Positions 16,801-25,606 of a stretch of DNA of 64,000 bases are shown piece by piece (positions within the stretch are counted from its first letter, which is position 1; each line of letters opens with the position of its first letter). The notes below the pieces were generated by a model. That model was not told the DNA's origin and did no database searches. It saw only the letters and a program-made list of their open reading frames with translations. The stretch lies in NCBI RefSeq assembly GCF_050859025.1, contig NZ_CP138200.1:2666001-2730000 (forward strand), written 5' to 3'. Origin of the DNA: Wukongibacter sp050859025 (GTDB taxonomy: Bacteria; Bacillota; Clostridia; Peptostreptococcales; Caminicellaceae). The position numbers and the translations under genes were made by a program.

Positions 16801-18422
16801 AAATCGAAAAGGAATTGGTTAATACAGTTCAAGAAATTCTGGGAGGAGATAAGATAGGTTTAAATGACAACTTTTATCATCTAGGAGGGGACTCTATAAA
16901 AGCTATTCAGATAGCTGCTAGAATGAAGTCTAAAAATTTTAAGATAAAGGTTAAGGATATTTTAAAGTATCCAGTCATCAAAGGAATGGCATTAAAGGTA
17001 AAAAAGGATTATGTTCAACCTGAAGCAAATGAATTAGCTAAAGGAATAATAGAGAGAACACCAATTGTTTCATGGTTTTTTCATCAAGATTTTAATAATA
17101 TAGCTCATTGGAATCAATCGGTTTTACTGGACTTAAAACTTGATATTAGTAGTAAAGAGCTCGGTAGAATTGTAAAAGAACTTATAAGGCATCATGATAT
17201 GCTAAGGGTCAATTATGACAAAACAAAAGAAATAATGTTCTATAATAATGCTCACCTTGATAGAGAAAAGGAAGGGATTGTTATTGATCTTTCCTCATAT
17301 TCATATGAACAGCAGAAAAGAGAAATGAAAAAACTTGGTGAAAAAATAAAATCAGGATTTAATATTGAGGAGGATATTCTATTCAATATTGTAGTATTTG
17401 ATCTAGGGAGCCGTGGCAACAGAATGCTTATTACTGCACATCATTTAGTTATTGATGCAGTATCATGGAGAATAATACTAGAGGATTTGAAAAGCATAAT
17501 TTTTCAGATGAGAAATAACAAGGAAATTGAACTTAAGGATAAAAGCGATTCATATCAGAAATGGGCAAGACAAGTAAATAGATATAGTAATTATGAGTTG
17601 AAGAGAGAACGTAGATATTGGGATTCAATTATTTCAAAACTCGACTCATTTTCGCAACCAAAGGATATAGACAAGGAGCTATTGAGATTTAGCAATACTA
17701 TTGAGAGGAGCTTAAATAAAAAAGAAACAGAAAGCCTGCTTGGAGCTGCTAATATTGCCTACGGCACAAAAACTAATGAATTGTTAATAATGGCTATGGC
17801 ATTTACATGGGCAAAGCTTACCGGTGACAATAAAGTGATTATAGAATTGGAAAGTCATGGACGTCATGACTATCTGACGGAGGATGTTGATGTATCAAGG
17901 ACAGTGGGTTGGTTTACAAGCATTTATCCTGTTGTTTTAGAAATAAGAGAAGATGAAGTCGTTAGTAGAATTAAAGCATTGAAGGAACAATTGAGAAGTA
18001 TCCTAAATGATGGATTTGACTTTAGTATACTAAGATACTTGTCCAAGAAATTAGATGTAGGCACTAAAAAATATATTCGATTTAATTATATTGGAGATAT
18101 AACCAATTCTTTTGATAGCGAGGATGTATTCTCATTAGCACATGAAGAGTGTGGAGCCGAATATTCAATGGAAAACCATATGACTTCAAAGCTAGATATA
18201 AACTGCATCATTAAGAGGGGAGAATTAAATGTATACGTAACATATAGTACAGAAAGGTTTGATAAAGAGTATATTACTGAATTTATAAATAAATACATAG
18301 ATCAAATAAAGTCTTTGATAAAACATTGTAGCAATAAAAAGGATAAAGAATTTACACCATCGGATTTTGGATTGGATAATATCTCCCAAGAGTCATTGGA
18401 TAGCCTTTTTGAAATTAGCTAG
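13848..18422 (+). CDS. NRPS module 1: starter C-A(Asn)-PCP-E, N-acyl-D-Asn prodrug-cap synthetase
   Basis: A 1524-residue synthetase. Residues about 30-460 are a condensation domain of the lipo-initiating (starter) kind, with LTHPQKRIWYMEK and active site HHIISDG (H161-G167). About 475-965 is an adenylation domain (YTSGSTGTPKG at 627). Its specificity residues read D-L-T-K-I-G-E-V-G, the asparagine code. About 970-1045 is a PCP (GGDSI, S1016). About 1060-1505 is an epimerase domain (HHLVIDAVSW from H1198, and the TPSDF end motif). The predicted product is N-acyl-D-Asn on the PCP, with a fatty acyl donor expected. The ATG at 13848 lacks a ribosome binding site; GTG 13911 with AAAGGA at 13894 is an alternative start losing 21 residues. 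The next gene encodes the matching cap peptidase. Confidence 0.92.
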   Translation: MREAKGIKNAKEDNRERNGYAVRFNDQKKLYSLTHPQKRIWYMEKIFSASALHNIGGIVKVKGKINYDLLEKAINIFIKKNEGIRLQMVETNGEVKQFVRLFEEKKLSIFDFGDCENPHEELESFVTTEFEKAFNLYNEELYYFAMFKIDENNTGYIVKLHHIISDGWSINIMTEQICNNYEKLIRNAEIDDCIEDSYIEYIEKEKEYLESQRFIKNKKFWNEKLKALPERVSKYTSDNIQGNRKTYYLDEDKSRKIKKFIKQKKSSINILFITAFLIYKYKTTYQKNVIIGTPVLNRAGRKEKNIFGMFTSTMPFAINIEDDDSIEVTLEKVGKELKRCYFNQKYPYNLLIQDLDIKRVEDRELFNVSINCYSSKPNSQLDGMAIENVELYSGNQIYSMQIIVKDWLDEGSLSLSFDYKIDDYTEEQIEEIYKYINVIIESILKKPDQEICKLKMVNRDEEKYMLEQLNPTQSIYPSDKTICELFEEQVEETPNRIAVSFEDFSLTYRELNYKASQLGGFLKRSGVAKGSVVGIMATHSLEVVIGILGIMKAEGVYLPIDPSLPSDRIKYMLDDSKTSLILNNFDLNSKIDYGVKTIDLRDQEIYEGENREQDVNARYDDLVYIIYTSGSTGTPKGVMIKQQGLTNYIYWAKKMYVKSDIERFALYSSLSFDLTVTSIFTPLVSGGEIVVYHDDGSEFIIHKILEDMKASVIKLTPSHLSLIQDMDNSKRSIKRLIVGGENLKASMAKKVYESFDSEIEIFNEYGPTETVVGCMIHKYNAETDVEGSVPIGIPADNVQIYIVDKHLNLSPIGAIGEICISGDGVAKGYLNKPELTKKRFVANPFESGKIMYRTGDLAKLLKNGKIEYIGREDSQVKIKGYRIELSEIETVLLKYGGIKDVVVTVNEGLDSHKFLSAYIVMSEETSIEGIRNYINNFLPKYMIPTYFIDLDKLPLTINGKVDKNLLPEPKKQYGTADDYQAPENEIEKELVNTVQEILGGDKIGLNDNFYHLGGDSIKAIQIAARMKSKNFKIKVKDILKYPVIKGMALKVKKDYVQPEANELAKGIIERTPIVSWFFHQDFNNIAHWNQSVLLDLKLDISSKELGRIVKELIRHHDMLRVNYDKTKEIMFYNNAHLDREKEGIVIDLSSYSYEQQKREMKKLGEKIKSGFNIEEDILFNIVVFDLGSRGNRMLITAHHLVIDAVSWRIILEDLKSIIFQMRNNKEIELKDKSDSYQKWARQVNRYSNYELKRERRYWDSIISKLDSFSQPKDIDKELLRFSNTIERSLNKKETESLLGAANIAYGTKTNELLIMAMAFTWAKLTGDNKVIIELESHGRHDYLTEDVDVSRTVGWFTSIYPVVLEIREDEVVSRIKALKEQLRSILNDGFDFSILRYLSKKLDVGTKKYIRFNYIGDITNSFDSEDVFSLAHEECGAEYSMENHMTSKLDINCIIKRGELNVYVTYSTERFDKEYITEFINKYIDQIKSLIKHCSNKKDKEFTPSDFGLDNISQESLDSLFEIS

Positions 18423-18530
18423 AGCGATGAGTTTAGATATGAAAGCTATCAAACATTGAAGTTGTTTATGTTTAGGTGCAACCATTGACACAAGGTAATG
18501 CTCAAATAAAGTAAGAAGGAACTGGTGATT

Positions 18531-21500
18531 ATGAATATGAAAAGAGTCAGCATATTTTTATTGATAATACTAATTATGTTGCCAATTGATGGACTTGCCA
18601 TGATTAAGACAAAGACAGAAAGCAAATCCGCCGGCTTTAATAGAACAGAGATAAAAATAGACAAGATAGATGACTTCATACATGACAAAATGAAGACTTC
18701 TAAAATTCCAGGATTATCTGTTGTCATAGTAAAGAATGGGAAGGAAATTTACAAAAGGGGATTTGGCTTTGCCGATATTGCAAATGAAAAAGCTGTTTCA
18801 TATGAAACTCTTTTTGAGTTGGGTTCAACAAGTAAAGCATTCACTGCCTTAGCTATTTTAAACCTACAGGAGCAGGGGTTAATTAATATAAAGGATTCAG
18901 TGACTGAATACATTCCTTGGTTTACTATGAAATTCAAGGGAGAAGATGCAGTAATTACGATAGAAGATTTACTGCATCATAAGAGTGGAGTACCTTTTAA
19001 AACAATTGCAGACATTCCTATAGCAAATGGAAAAGATGCCTTAGAGAAAACGGTTGAAAAATTGGTTTCCCATGAACTAAAGCATAACCCAGGTGAAGTA
19101 TTTGAATATGCCACAATCAATTATGATGTTCTAGGACTGATTATACAAGAAGTTTCAGGTATGTCATATGAAAAATATATGAAGCAGAATATTTTATTAC
19201 CCCTTGGATTAGACAATACATATTTATTTAGACAAGATAACATGGCACGAGGATATAAAATCGGATATATGAGAGCATGTGAATATGATGCCCCCATATA
19301 TAGAGGAAATACACCAGCTGGATATTTAATAACAAATATCAATGATATGTCAAAGTGGCTAAGAATTCAGCTGGGTAAAGGTCAGCATTCGGAATATCTA
19401 AAAGGGCTAATAAAGAAATCACATATTCCAAATAGATCTGTAGAGCCACAGTTTGATGGTTCTTCATATGCATATGGATGGAATGTATATCAGAAGGGAG
19501 GTGGCGAGGTCTCTCATGGTGGTGAGAATCCTAACTTTTCATCATATATAACATTTAGACCAGAAGAGGAACTAGGTGTTGCTGTTCTTTGTAATATGAA
19601 TTCCAGTTATACGAAAATAATTGGACAGGGAATTATGAACATGATGTTAGGAAAAGAATATAGGGCAGTAGGTGAAGATTTTTATAGGAACATAGATAAT
19701 ATTTCAATAATTGTCATTGGAGCATCTATTATTTTTCTTATAGCGACCTTATGGTACTTGGGCAGACTTATCACTCAAATTTTTAAGAAGCAAAGGAGAG
19801 TGGAGCTTACTAGAAAGAAGATCATTAGCTTTATTTTATCTCTTTCATTTGTTTCACTGCTGCTTTATTGCATATATTTAATTCCTAAAATACTTTTTAT
19901 GGAACTGTCATGGGAATTTATTAGAGTATGGGGACCTGAAAGCTTTACCGTTGGAGTATGTCTTTCTGTATTGGCCATTATATTCTTTTATATATATTAT
20001 TCACTAAGTATGTTTTTTCCAAAGAAAGATGATACATCAATTTTTTACATTACATCTTTGAGTGTTCTTAGCGGTTTAGGCAATGCACTTATTATTTTTA
20101 CTATCAACATGGCAATTGGAAAAAGCCAAGGATTAGAGAAAATTTTTGAAACGGGATTATTTTTGTATTTTCTTATTAGTATAACCATATATGTATTGGG
20201 TCAAAAAGTTGTACGTAGAGAGCTAATAACCTTCACCAACAATTTAATCTACTCTAAAAGAACTCAAATAATCAGAAATATTCTCAAAACATCATTTGAA
20301 AATATGGAAAGTATAGAACATGAAAAGGTATTATCGGTATTAAATAATGATACTGAAAATATTAGTAATTTCGGCAACATAATTATTACTTCCTTAACAA
20401 GTTTGGTAACACTTATTTGTTGTTTTGTGTATCTGGGAATAATGAATATATTTGGGCTGCTTATATCCTTATTGGTAATAGTACTTGCAGCAGGAATGCA
20501 CTATTTTGTTGGAAAATCGGCTAATACTCTTTGGGAAGAAACTAGAGTTATACAAGATGTATTCTTTAAGATAATTAACGATTTAATTTACGGATTTAAA
20601 GAATTGAGTCTAAATAATTTAAAGAAAAAGGAATTTCTTGAGGATGCCGAGGATAGATGTCTTGAATATAAACAAAAACGTACAAAGGCCTTGGTGAAAT
20701 TTTCTAATGTAATCGTGATAGGAGAGCTTTTGTTTACCTTTGTTATTGGGTTTGTAGTCTTTGTATTTCCCATTGTCTTTAAAGAAATGGGAACTTCAAT
20801 TCTAAGGAGCTATATATTTGTCTTTTTATATATGACTGGACCAGTAAATAATATTTTGAATAATATTCCAATAATTCTTCAAATGAGAATAAGCTGGAAA
20901 AAATTATTAGATCTAAATCAACGGTTGATGTCTGTAAAGAATCTTTCATCGATCGATGAAGATAGTAGCTTATCCAAAAATAATATCAAAATTTATCTGA
21001 AAAATGTTCATTACAAATATGAGGAACAAAATGGAGAGAGATTTACGGTAGGTCCTATAAACTGCGATTTTAATGCCGGGGAGATTACTTTTATTACAGG
21101 GGGAAATGGAAGTGGTAAATCGACCTTAGCTAAGTTGATAACAGGTCTATATAGTCCTATGGTAGGAGAGATAAAAGTAAATGGTAATAAAGTAAAGAGT
21201 GAACACCTTAGCAGCTACTATTCTGCTGTATTTTGTGATTTCTATTTATTTGAAAAGCTTTATGGCATAGATCACGGAAGTAAAAGTAAAGAACTTGAAA
21301 AATATCTTAAGATACTCAGAATAGATGACAAGGTTAGTATTGAAAATGGAAGATTCAATACAACTAAGCTTTCTACGGGCCAGAAAAAAAGACTGGCTTT
21401 ATTAATGAGTTATCTGGAAGATAGGCCGGTATATTTGTTTGATGAATGGGCTTCTGATCAAGATCCAGAGTTCAGACGGTTTTTCTATACTAATCTATTA

Positions 21501-21608
21501 CCTGATTTAAGGAATAATGGAAAATGCATTATTGCCATTACACATGACGATAGGTATTTCCATGTAGCAGATAAGGTTATAAATATGGAAATGGGGAAAA
21601 TTGTTTAA
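18531..21608 (+). CDS. Prodrug-cleaving S12 peptidase fused to cyclic-peptide ABC exporter (ZmaM/ClbP-like)
   Basis: A 1025-residue fusion. A signal sequence (VSIFLLIILIMLPIDGLA) leads into a beta-lactamase-like serine peptidase (about 40-370) with catalytic STSK (S99, K102), Y193 and an HGG motif at 329, the family of ClbP, XcnG and ZmaM. About five membrane helices follow (370-560). An ABC exporter core comes next (membrane part about 560-840) and a nucleotide-binding domain with GGNGSGKST, LSTGQ and the YLFDEWASDQDPEFR Walker B typical of SyrD/PvdE-type exporters. It should remove the N-acyl-D-Asn cap outside the membrane while exporting the product. The ATG at 18531 is chosen because AGAAGGA (18513-18519) precedes it; a GTG at 18525 is too close. 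Confidence 0.9.
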   Translation: MNMKRVSIFLLIILIMLPIDGLAMIKTKTESKSAGFNRTEIKIDKIDDFIHDKMKTSKIPGLSVVIVKNGKEIYKRGFGFADIANEKAVSYETLFELGSTSKAFTALAILNLQEQGLINIKDSVTEYIPWFTMKFKGEDAVITIEDLLHHKSGVPFKTIADIPIANGKDALEKTVEKLVSHELKHNPGEVFEYATINYDVLGLIIQEVSGMSYEKYMKQNILLPLGLDNTYLFRQDNMARGYKIGYMRACEYDAPIYRGNTPAGYLITNINDMSKWLRIQLGKGQHSEYLKGLIKKSHIPNRSVEPQFDGSSYAYGWNVYQKGGGEVSHGGENPNFSSYITFRPEEELGVAVLCNMNSSYTKIIGQGIMNMMLGKEYRAVGEDFYRNIDNISIIVIGASIIFLIATLWYLGRLITQIFKKQRRVELTRKKIISFILSLSFVSLLLYCIYLIPKILFMELSWEFIRVWGPESFTVGVCLSVLAIIFFYIYYSLSMFFPKKDDTSIFYITSLSVLSGLGNALIIFTINMAIGKSQGLEKIFETGLFLYFLISITIYVLGQKVVRRELITFTNNLIYSKRTQIIRNILKTSFENMESIEHEKVLSVLNNDTENISNFGNIIITSLTSLVTLICCFVYLGIMNIFGLLISLLVIVLAAGMHYFVGKSANTLWEETRVIQDVFFKIINDLIYGFKELSLNNLKKKEFLEDAEDRCLEYKQKRTKALVKFSNVIVIGELLFTFVIGFVVFVFPIVFKEMGTSILRSYIFVFLYMTGPVNNILNNIPIILQMRISWKKLLDLNQRLMSVKNLSSIDEDSSLSKNNIKIYLKNVHYKYEEQNGERFTVGPINCDFNAGEITFITGGNGSGKSTLAKLITGLYSPMVGEIKVNGNKVKSEHLSSYYSAVFCDFYLFEKLYGIDHGSKSKELEKYLKILRIDDKVSIENGRFNTTKLSTGQKKRLALLMSYLEDRPVYLFDEWASDQDPEFRRFFYTNLLPDLRNNGKCIIAITHDDRYFHVADKVINMEMGKIV

Positions 21609-21757
21609 AAAAGCGATAAGGATAAGCAACTTAAGAGTCTAATAGATTCTAAATAAAAATGCAGAAACCTTCATTAATTTTTCATCTTGAATTTTGATGT
21701 TGTTTATCTGTAGTTAAATATATAGAAAGAAAAAGTACTGAAGCGAGGTGCAGCTTT

Positions 21758-24700
21758 ATGGGGTTATCGAAAAAGTTAGATAGAAATAATGTTGAAGATA
21801 TTCAGACCTTAACACCCTTACAGGAAGGAATGTTGTTTCATTATCTGAGGAGTAAAGAGAGTAGACAGTACTTAGAACAGATGTGCCTAAATTTATCTGG
21901 GATAATTGACATAAAAAATATAAAGGAGACATTTTCTTTTCTACAGCGTGAAAATGAGATACTGCGTAGTGTGTTTAGATGGGAGAATATGGAGAGACCA
22001 GTACAGATTATTTTAAAAGAGCATCCTCTAGAGTTTTGTGAATATGATCTTACAGCAATACCTCTAAATAAAATAGAAGATAAATTAGAAGAAATAAAGG
22101 AAAATGATAGAAATGAAAATCTAGATATTGAAGTTCAGCCCTTTAGAATAACTCTGTGCAAAATTGCTGAGGATTCAATCGAAATGATTATTAGCTTCCA
22201 CCATATATTGTATGATGGCTGGAGCAATGGAATAATAATCAAGGAATTTTCAGATATCTACAACTGTCTGTGTCAAGAGCTTGAGCCTTCAATTAAGATT
22301 AAGACAAGATATAGAGAGTTTAAGAGAAAGGTTAGTGAACAAGAGAAAGGACAGCAAGAGAATTATTGGAGAAGATATTTAAGTGGATTTAATGAAAAAA
22401 CAAAATTGCCTCGAATTATTAAAAAATCACAAGAAATACTAAGAATCACGAATCATACCCAGATATTATCAGAAGAAGTAACCAAGAAGCTTAGAGGCTT
22501 TTCAAGGGAACAGGAAATTACAATAGCAGAACTATTATACGGAGTATGGGGTGTTATTTTATGTAGATATAGCAACTCTAGGGATGTTGTATTTGGAACT
22601 ACTGTTTCAGGAAGGACACCTGATATTGAAGGAATCGAAGAGATGGTTGGTCTTTTTATAAATACTATACCACTTAGGGTTACTATTGATAATGACGAAG
22701 ATGTAATAGACTATCTAAGGAAGCTTAATATCAACATACGAGAGAGAGAAGAATACGAAAATACATCTCTCGTAGACATTAGAAAATATTCGGAAATAAA
22801 CACAAGAAAGGTATTGTTTGACTCAATTGTTGTTATCGAAAATTATCCAGTTGATAAGAGAATCAATGCAGAGGACAGTAATATTAAAATAATTCTTAAG
22901 AATATGTGGGAAATGACAAGTTATGATTTTACTTTAAGAATAATAATGCTTGAAGAAAAAATAGAGCTAAATTTCAGCTATAATAGCGATGTTTTTGAAA
23001 GCTGTATTATAGAGAGAATGGCAGAACACTTTATTAAAGTATTAAATGGGCTTTCTGAATCACTTTACTCAAAGGTCATGGATATTCAAATGCTTAGTGA
23101 GAGGGAAGAAAAACAGATATTGTTAGATTTTAATAATACTGATATCAAGTATGAAAATGAAAAGAAGACAATTCATCAGATGTTTGAAGAACAAGTAGAA
23201 AAAGCACCAGAGGAAGTTGCTATAATTTTTGGAAAGCAGAATCTAACCTATAGGGAGGTTAACGAGAGAGCCAACAGATTAGCTAGAGTACTTAGGAAAA
23301 GAGGAATCGGTCCAGATAATATAGTGGGACTAATAGCTGAACGTTCTTTGGAAATGGTCATAGGTATAATGGGTATTTTAAAGGCGGGAGGAGCATATCT
23401 ACCAATAGATCCTTATTATCCAGAAAGTAGAATTGAATACTTACTAAAAGATAGCAATGCCAATGTGGTTCTAATTCAAAACAAATGGCTTAACAAAGTA
23501 ACCAGCAGTGCAAATATTATAGATTTTGAAGATCCTATGATTGAGAGGGAGGATGCTTCAAACCTAAGAGAAGCCAGTGGATATAAAAATCTTGCATACC
23601 TTATTTATACGTCTGGGTCGACGGGTAATCCAAAGGGGGTTATGATTGAACATCGTGCTTTAGTGAATAGACTGAACTGGATGCAGCGCAGGTATCCAAT
23701 TGATTCAGAGGATATCATACTTCAAAAAACACCATACACCTTTGATGTATCGGTATGGGAATTGATATGGTGGTCAATTCAAGGCTCAAAGGTTTATATG
23801 CTGGAACCAGAGGGAGAAAAAAATCCACAGGCTATTATAGATGCTATTAAGAATTATGGAATAACAAGTATGCATTTTGTGCCCTCTATGTTGAATGCTT
23901 TTTTAGATTATTTAGAAAACAGCGGTGAAAGCAAGGAGCTTATGAGCTTGAAAAGAGTATTTACAAGCGGTGAAGCATTAAAAACAGGACAGGTTAAAAA
24001 ATTCTTAAAGCTGCTAACTAAAGAAAATAGAACTAAACTACATAATTTATATGGCCCTACTGAAGCTGCTATTGATGTTTCTTATTTTGACTGTAATAGC
24101 ACTGGTACATACTCAACTATTCCAATCGGAAAGCCAATAGATAATATCAGATTATATATAGTTGATAGAAATAATAATCTAATGCCTGTTGGAATTCCAG
24201 GAGAATTATGTATTGCTGGAAGAGGGTTAGCTAGGGGATATCTTAACAAACCTAATTTAACAGATGAAAAATTTATTAATAATCCCTTTAATTTAAGGAA
24301 TGAAGATATATATGACAAGATATACAAAACCGGCGATTTGGCAAGATGGCTGCCCGATGGAAATATTGAGTTTCTCGGTAGAATGGATCATCAAATCAAA
24401 ATACGAGGTATAAGAATTGAGCTAGGAGAGATTGAAAGCAAGCTACTTCAATATCCCAAAGTAAAAGAAGCAGTTGTCATGATTAAAGGAAATACAGAAG
24501 AGAATAAATCTCTTTATGGATATATTGTAGGGGATGAAGAAATATCATCCGATGAATTGAAGGGATATTTAAAGAAGAATCTACCAGATTATATGGTTCC
24601 AACACATTTTATTCAATTAGAGAAAATGCCATTAATGGTCAATGGGAAAATAGACAGAAAAGCATTAGCTTTATTGAAGGCAAGGGTTGAAACAGATACT

Positions 24701-25558
24701 AAGCTTCAACAACCTAAAAATAGTATTGAAGAAAAATTATTAAAAATCTGGAAGGAGACTTTAGGTATTGATTCAATCAATCTAAGGGACAATTACTTTG
24801 ATATAGGAGGAAATTCCATATTATTAATAAGAATGTATAACTTGATTAATAGAGAGTACCCAGATAAAGTTACAGTTTCAGATTTATTCTCATATTCAAC
24901 AATTAGTGAGCTGGCGGCCTTTATTGAAAGTGATAATGAAAAAGGAAAAATAGATGTATCACCTAAGGGGATATATTTACCAAAAGAATATTATATACAT
25001 GCAGATGGACAGAAAAGCTTAGAAGGTGGGGCTTTTGAATATAAAGGTGATGACAAAATACTGACGAGGCTTCGTAGAAAATCAAACCAACTCCAAATAG
25101 ATTTAGATAGCATATTGATATCACTATATATGTATTTGATTAATCAAATAACACAAGAAGAAATTATTGCTATTCAAAGCATAGGAAATAAAGCTAGAGA
25201 GATCAAGACTATAAGTATAGACTTTACCGAAGTTGATGAACTAGATGATCTATTTAAATTAGTAAATAAGAAGCTAATGGAGGATGGGAAGTTAGAAGGT
25301 TTTACCATAGAAGATATTCAACAAGGCTCAATGATAAAAAATGAAAGGATAGGAGTTCTTTTATCATTTAATAGAGGTCTAATAAATAATAAGTTAGAGC
25401 TTCTAAGAATTTTCGACATAATCTTTGAGATTAGTTATCCTGAGGAAAGTTTAGATATTTATTGTGAATACGACCATAAGAGATTAGTTGAGAATAAAAT
25501 AGATTTAATGTTTAAAAGATATATCAAATTAATAAAAGTGATATCCAAGCAATTGTAA
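21758..25558 (+). CDS. NRPS module 2: C-A(Ser)-PCP with C-terminal half-condensation domain
   Basis: A 1266-residue protein. The C domain (about 15-450) opens with LTPLQEGMLFHYL, the mark of DCL domains that accept a D-configured donor. That suits the D-Asn delivered by module 1; its active site is HHILYDG (H148-G154). The A domain (about 470-965; YTSGSTGNPKG at 617) has code D-V-W-H-F-S-L-I-D, the serine code. The PCP is about 980-1050 (GGNSI, S1020). The last 200 or so residues resemble only the C-terminal half of a condensation domain without HHxxxDG. It feeds an acyl-D-Asn-Ser chain to the next PKS. The start is ATG 21758 after GCGAGGTG. A similar tail ends the protein at 39231, also just before a PKS. 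Confidence 0.9.
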   Translation: MGLSKKLDRNNVEDIQTLTPLQEGMLFHYLRSKESRQYLEQMCLNLSGIIDIKNIKETFSFLQRENEILRSVFRWENMERPVQIILKEHPLEFCEYDLTAIPLNKIEDKLEEIKENDRNENLDIEVQPFRITLCKIAEDSIEMIISFHHILYDGWSNGIIIKEFSDIYNCLCQELEPSIKIKTRYREFKRKVSEQEKGQQENYWRRYLSGFNEKTKLPRIIKKSQEILRITNHTQILSEEVTKKLRGFSREQEITIAELLYGVWGVILCRYSNSRDVVFGTTVSGRTPDIEGIEEMVGLFINTIPLRVTIDNDEDVIDYLRKLNINIREREEYENTSLVDIRKYSEINTRKVLFDSIVVIENYPVDKRINAEDSNIKIILKNMWEMTSYDFTLRIIMLEEKIELNFSYNSDVFESCIIERMAEHFIKVLNGLSESLYSKVMDIQMLSEREEKQILLDFNNTDIKYENEKKTIHQMFEEQVEKAPEEVAIIFGKQNLTYREVNERANRLARVLRKRGIGPDNIVGLIAERSLEMVIGIMGILKAGGAYLPIDPYYPESRIEYLLKDSNANVVLIQNKWLNKVTSSANIIDFEDPMIEREDASNLREASGYKNLAYLIYTSGSTGNPKGVMIEHRALVNRLNWMQRRYPIDSEDIILQKTPYTFDVSVWELIWWSIQGSKVYMLEPEGEKNPQAIIDAIKNYGITSMHFVPSMLNAFLDYLENSGESKELMSLKRVFTSGEALKTGQVKKFLKLLTKENRTKLHNLYGPTEAAIDVSYFDCNSTGTYSTIPIGKPIDNIRLYIVDRNNNLMPVGIPGELCIAGRGLARGYLNKPNLTDEKFINNPFNLRNEDIYDKIYKTGDLARWLPDGNIEFLGRMDHQIKIRGIRIELGEIESKLLQYPKVKEAVVMIKGNTEENKSLYGYIVGDEEISSDELKGYLKKNLPDYMVPTHFIQLEKMPLMVNGKIDRKALALLKARVETDTKLQQPKNSIEEKLLKIWKETLGIDSINLRDNYFDIGGNSILLIRMYNLINREYPDKVTVSDLFSYSTISELAAFIESDNEKGKIDVSPKGIYLPKEYYIHADGQKSLEGGAFEYKGDDKILTRLRRKSNQLQIDLDSILISLYMYLINQITQEEIIAIQSIGNKAREIKTISIDFTEVDELDDLFKLVNKKLMEDGKLEGFTIEDIQQGSMIKNERIGVLLSFNRGLINNKLELLRIFDIIFEISYPEESLDIYCEYDHKRLVENKIDLMFKRYIKLIKVISKQL

Positions 25559-25606
25559 AAATTATTTGTGGATTTATAAAATTATTAATAAATTAAGAGG
25601 TGTTTT

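Noticed and set aside
13848..21608. The cluster being a colibactin or zwittermicin locus
   Set aside because: Only the prodrug cap is shared. No aminomalonyl or hydroxymalonyl genes, carbamoyltransferase or cyclopropane-forming enzymes are present, and the module order differs.
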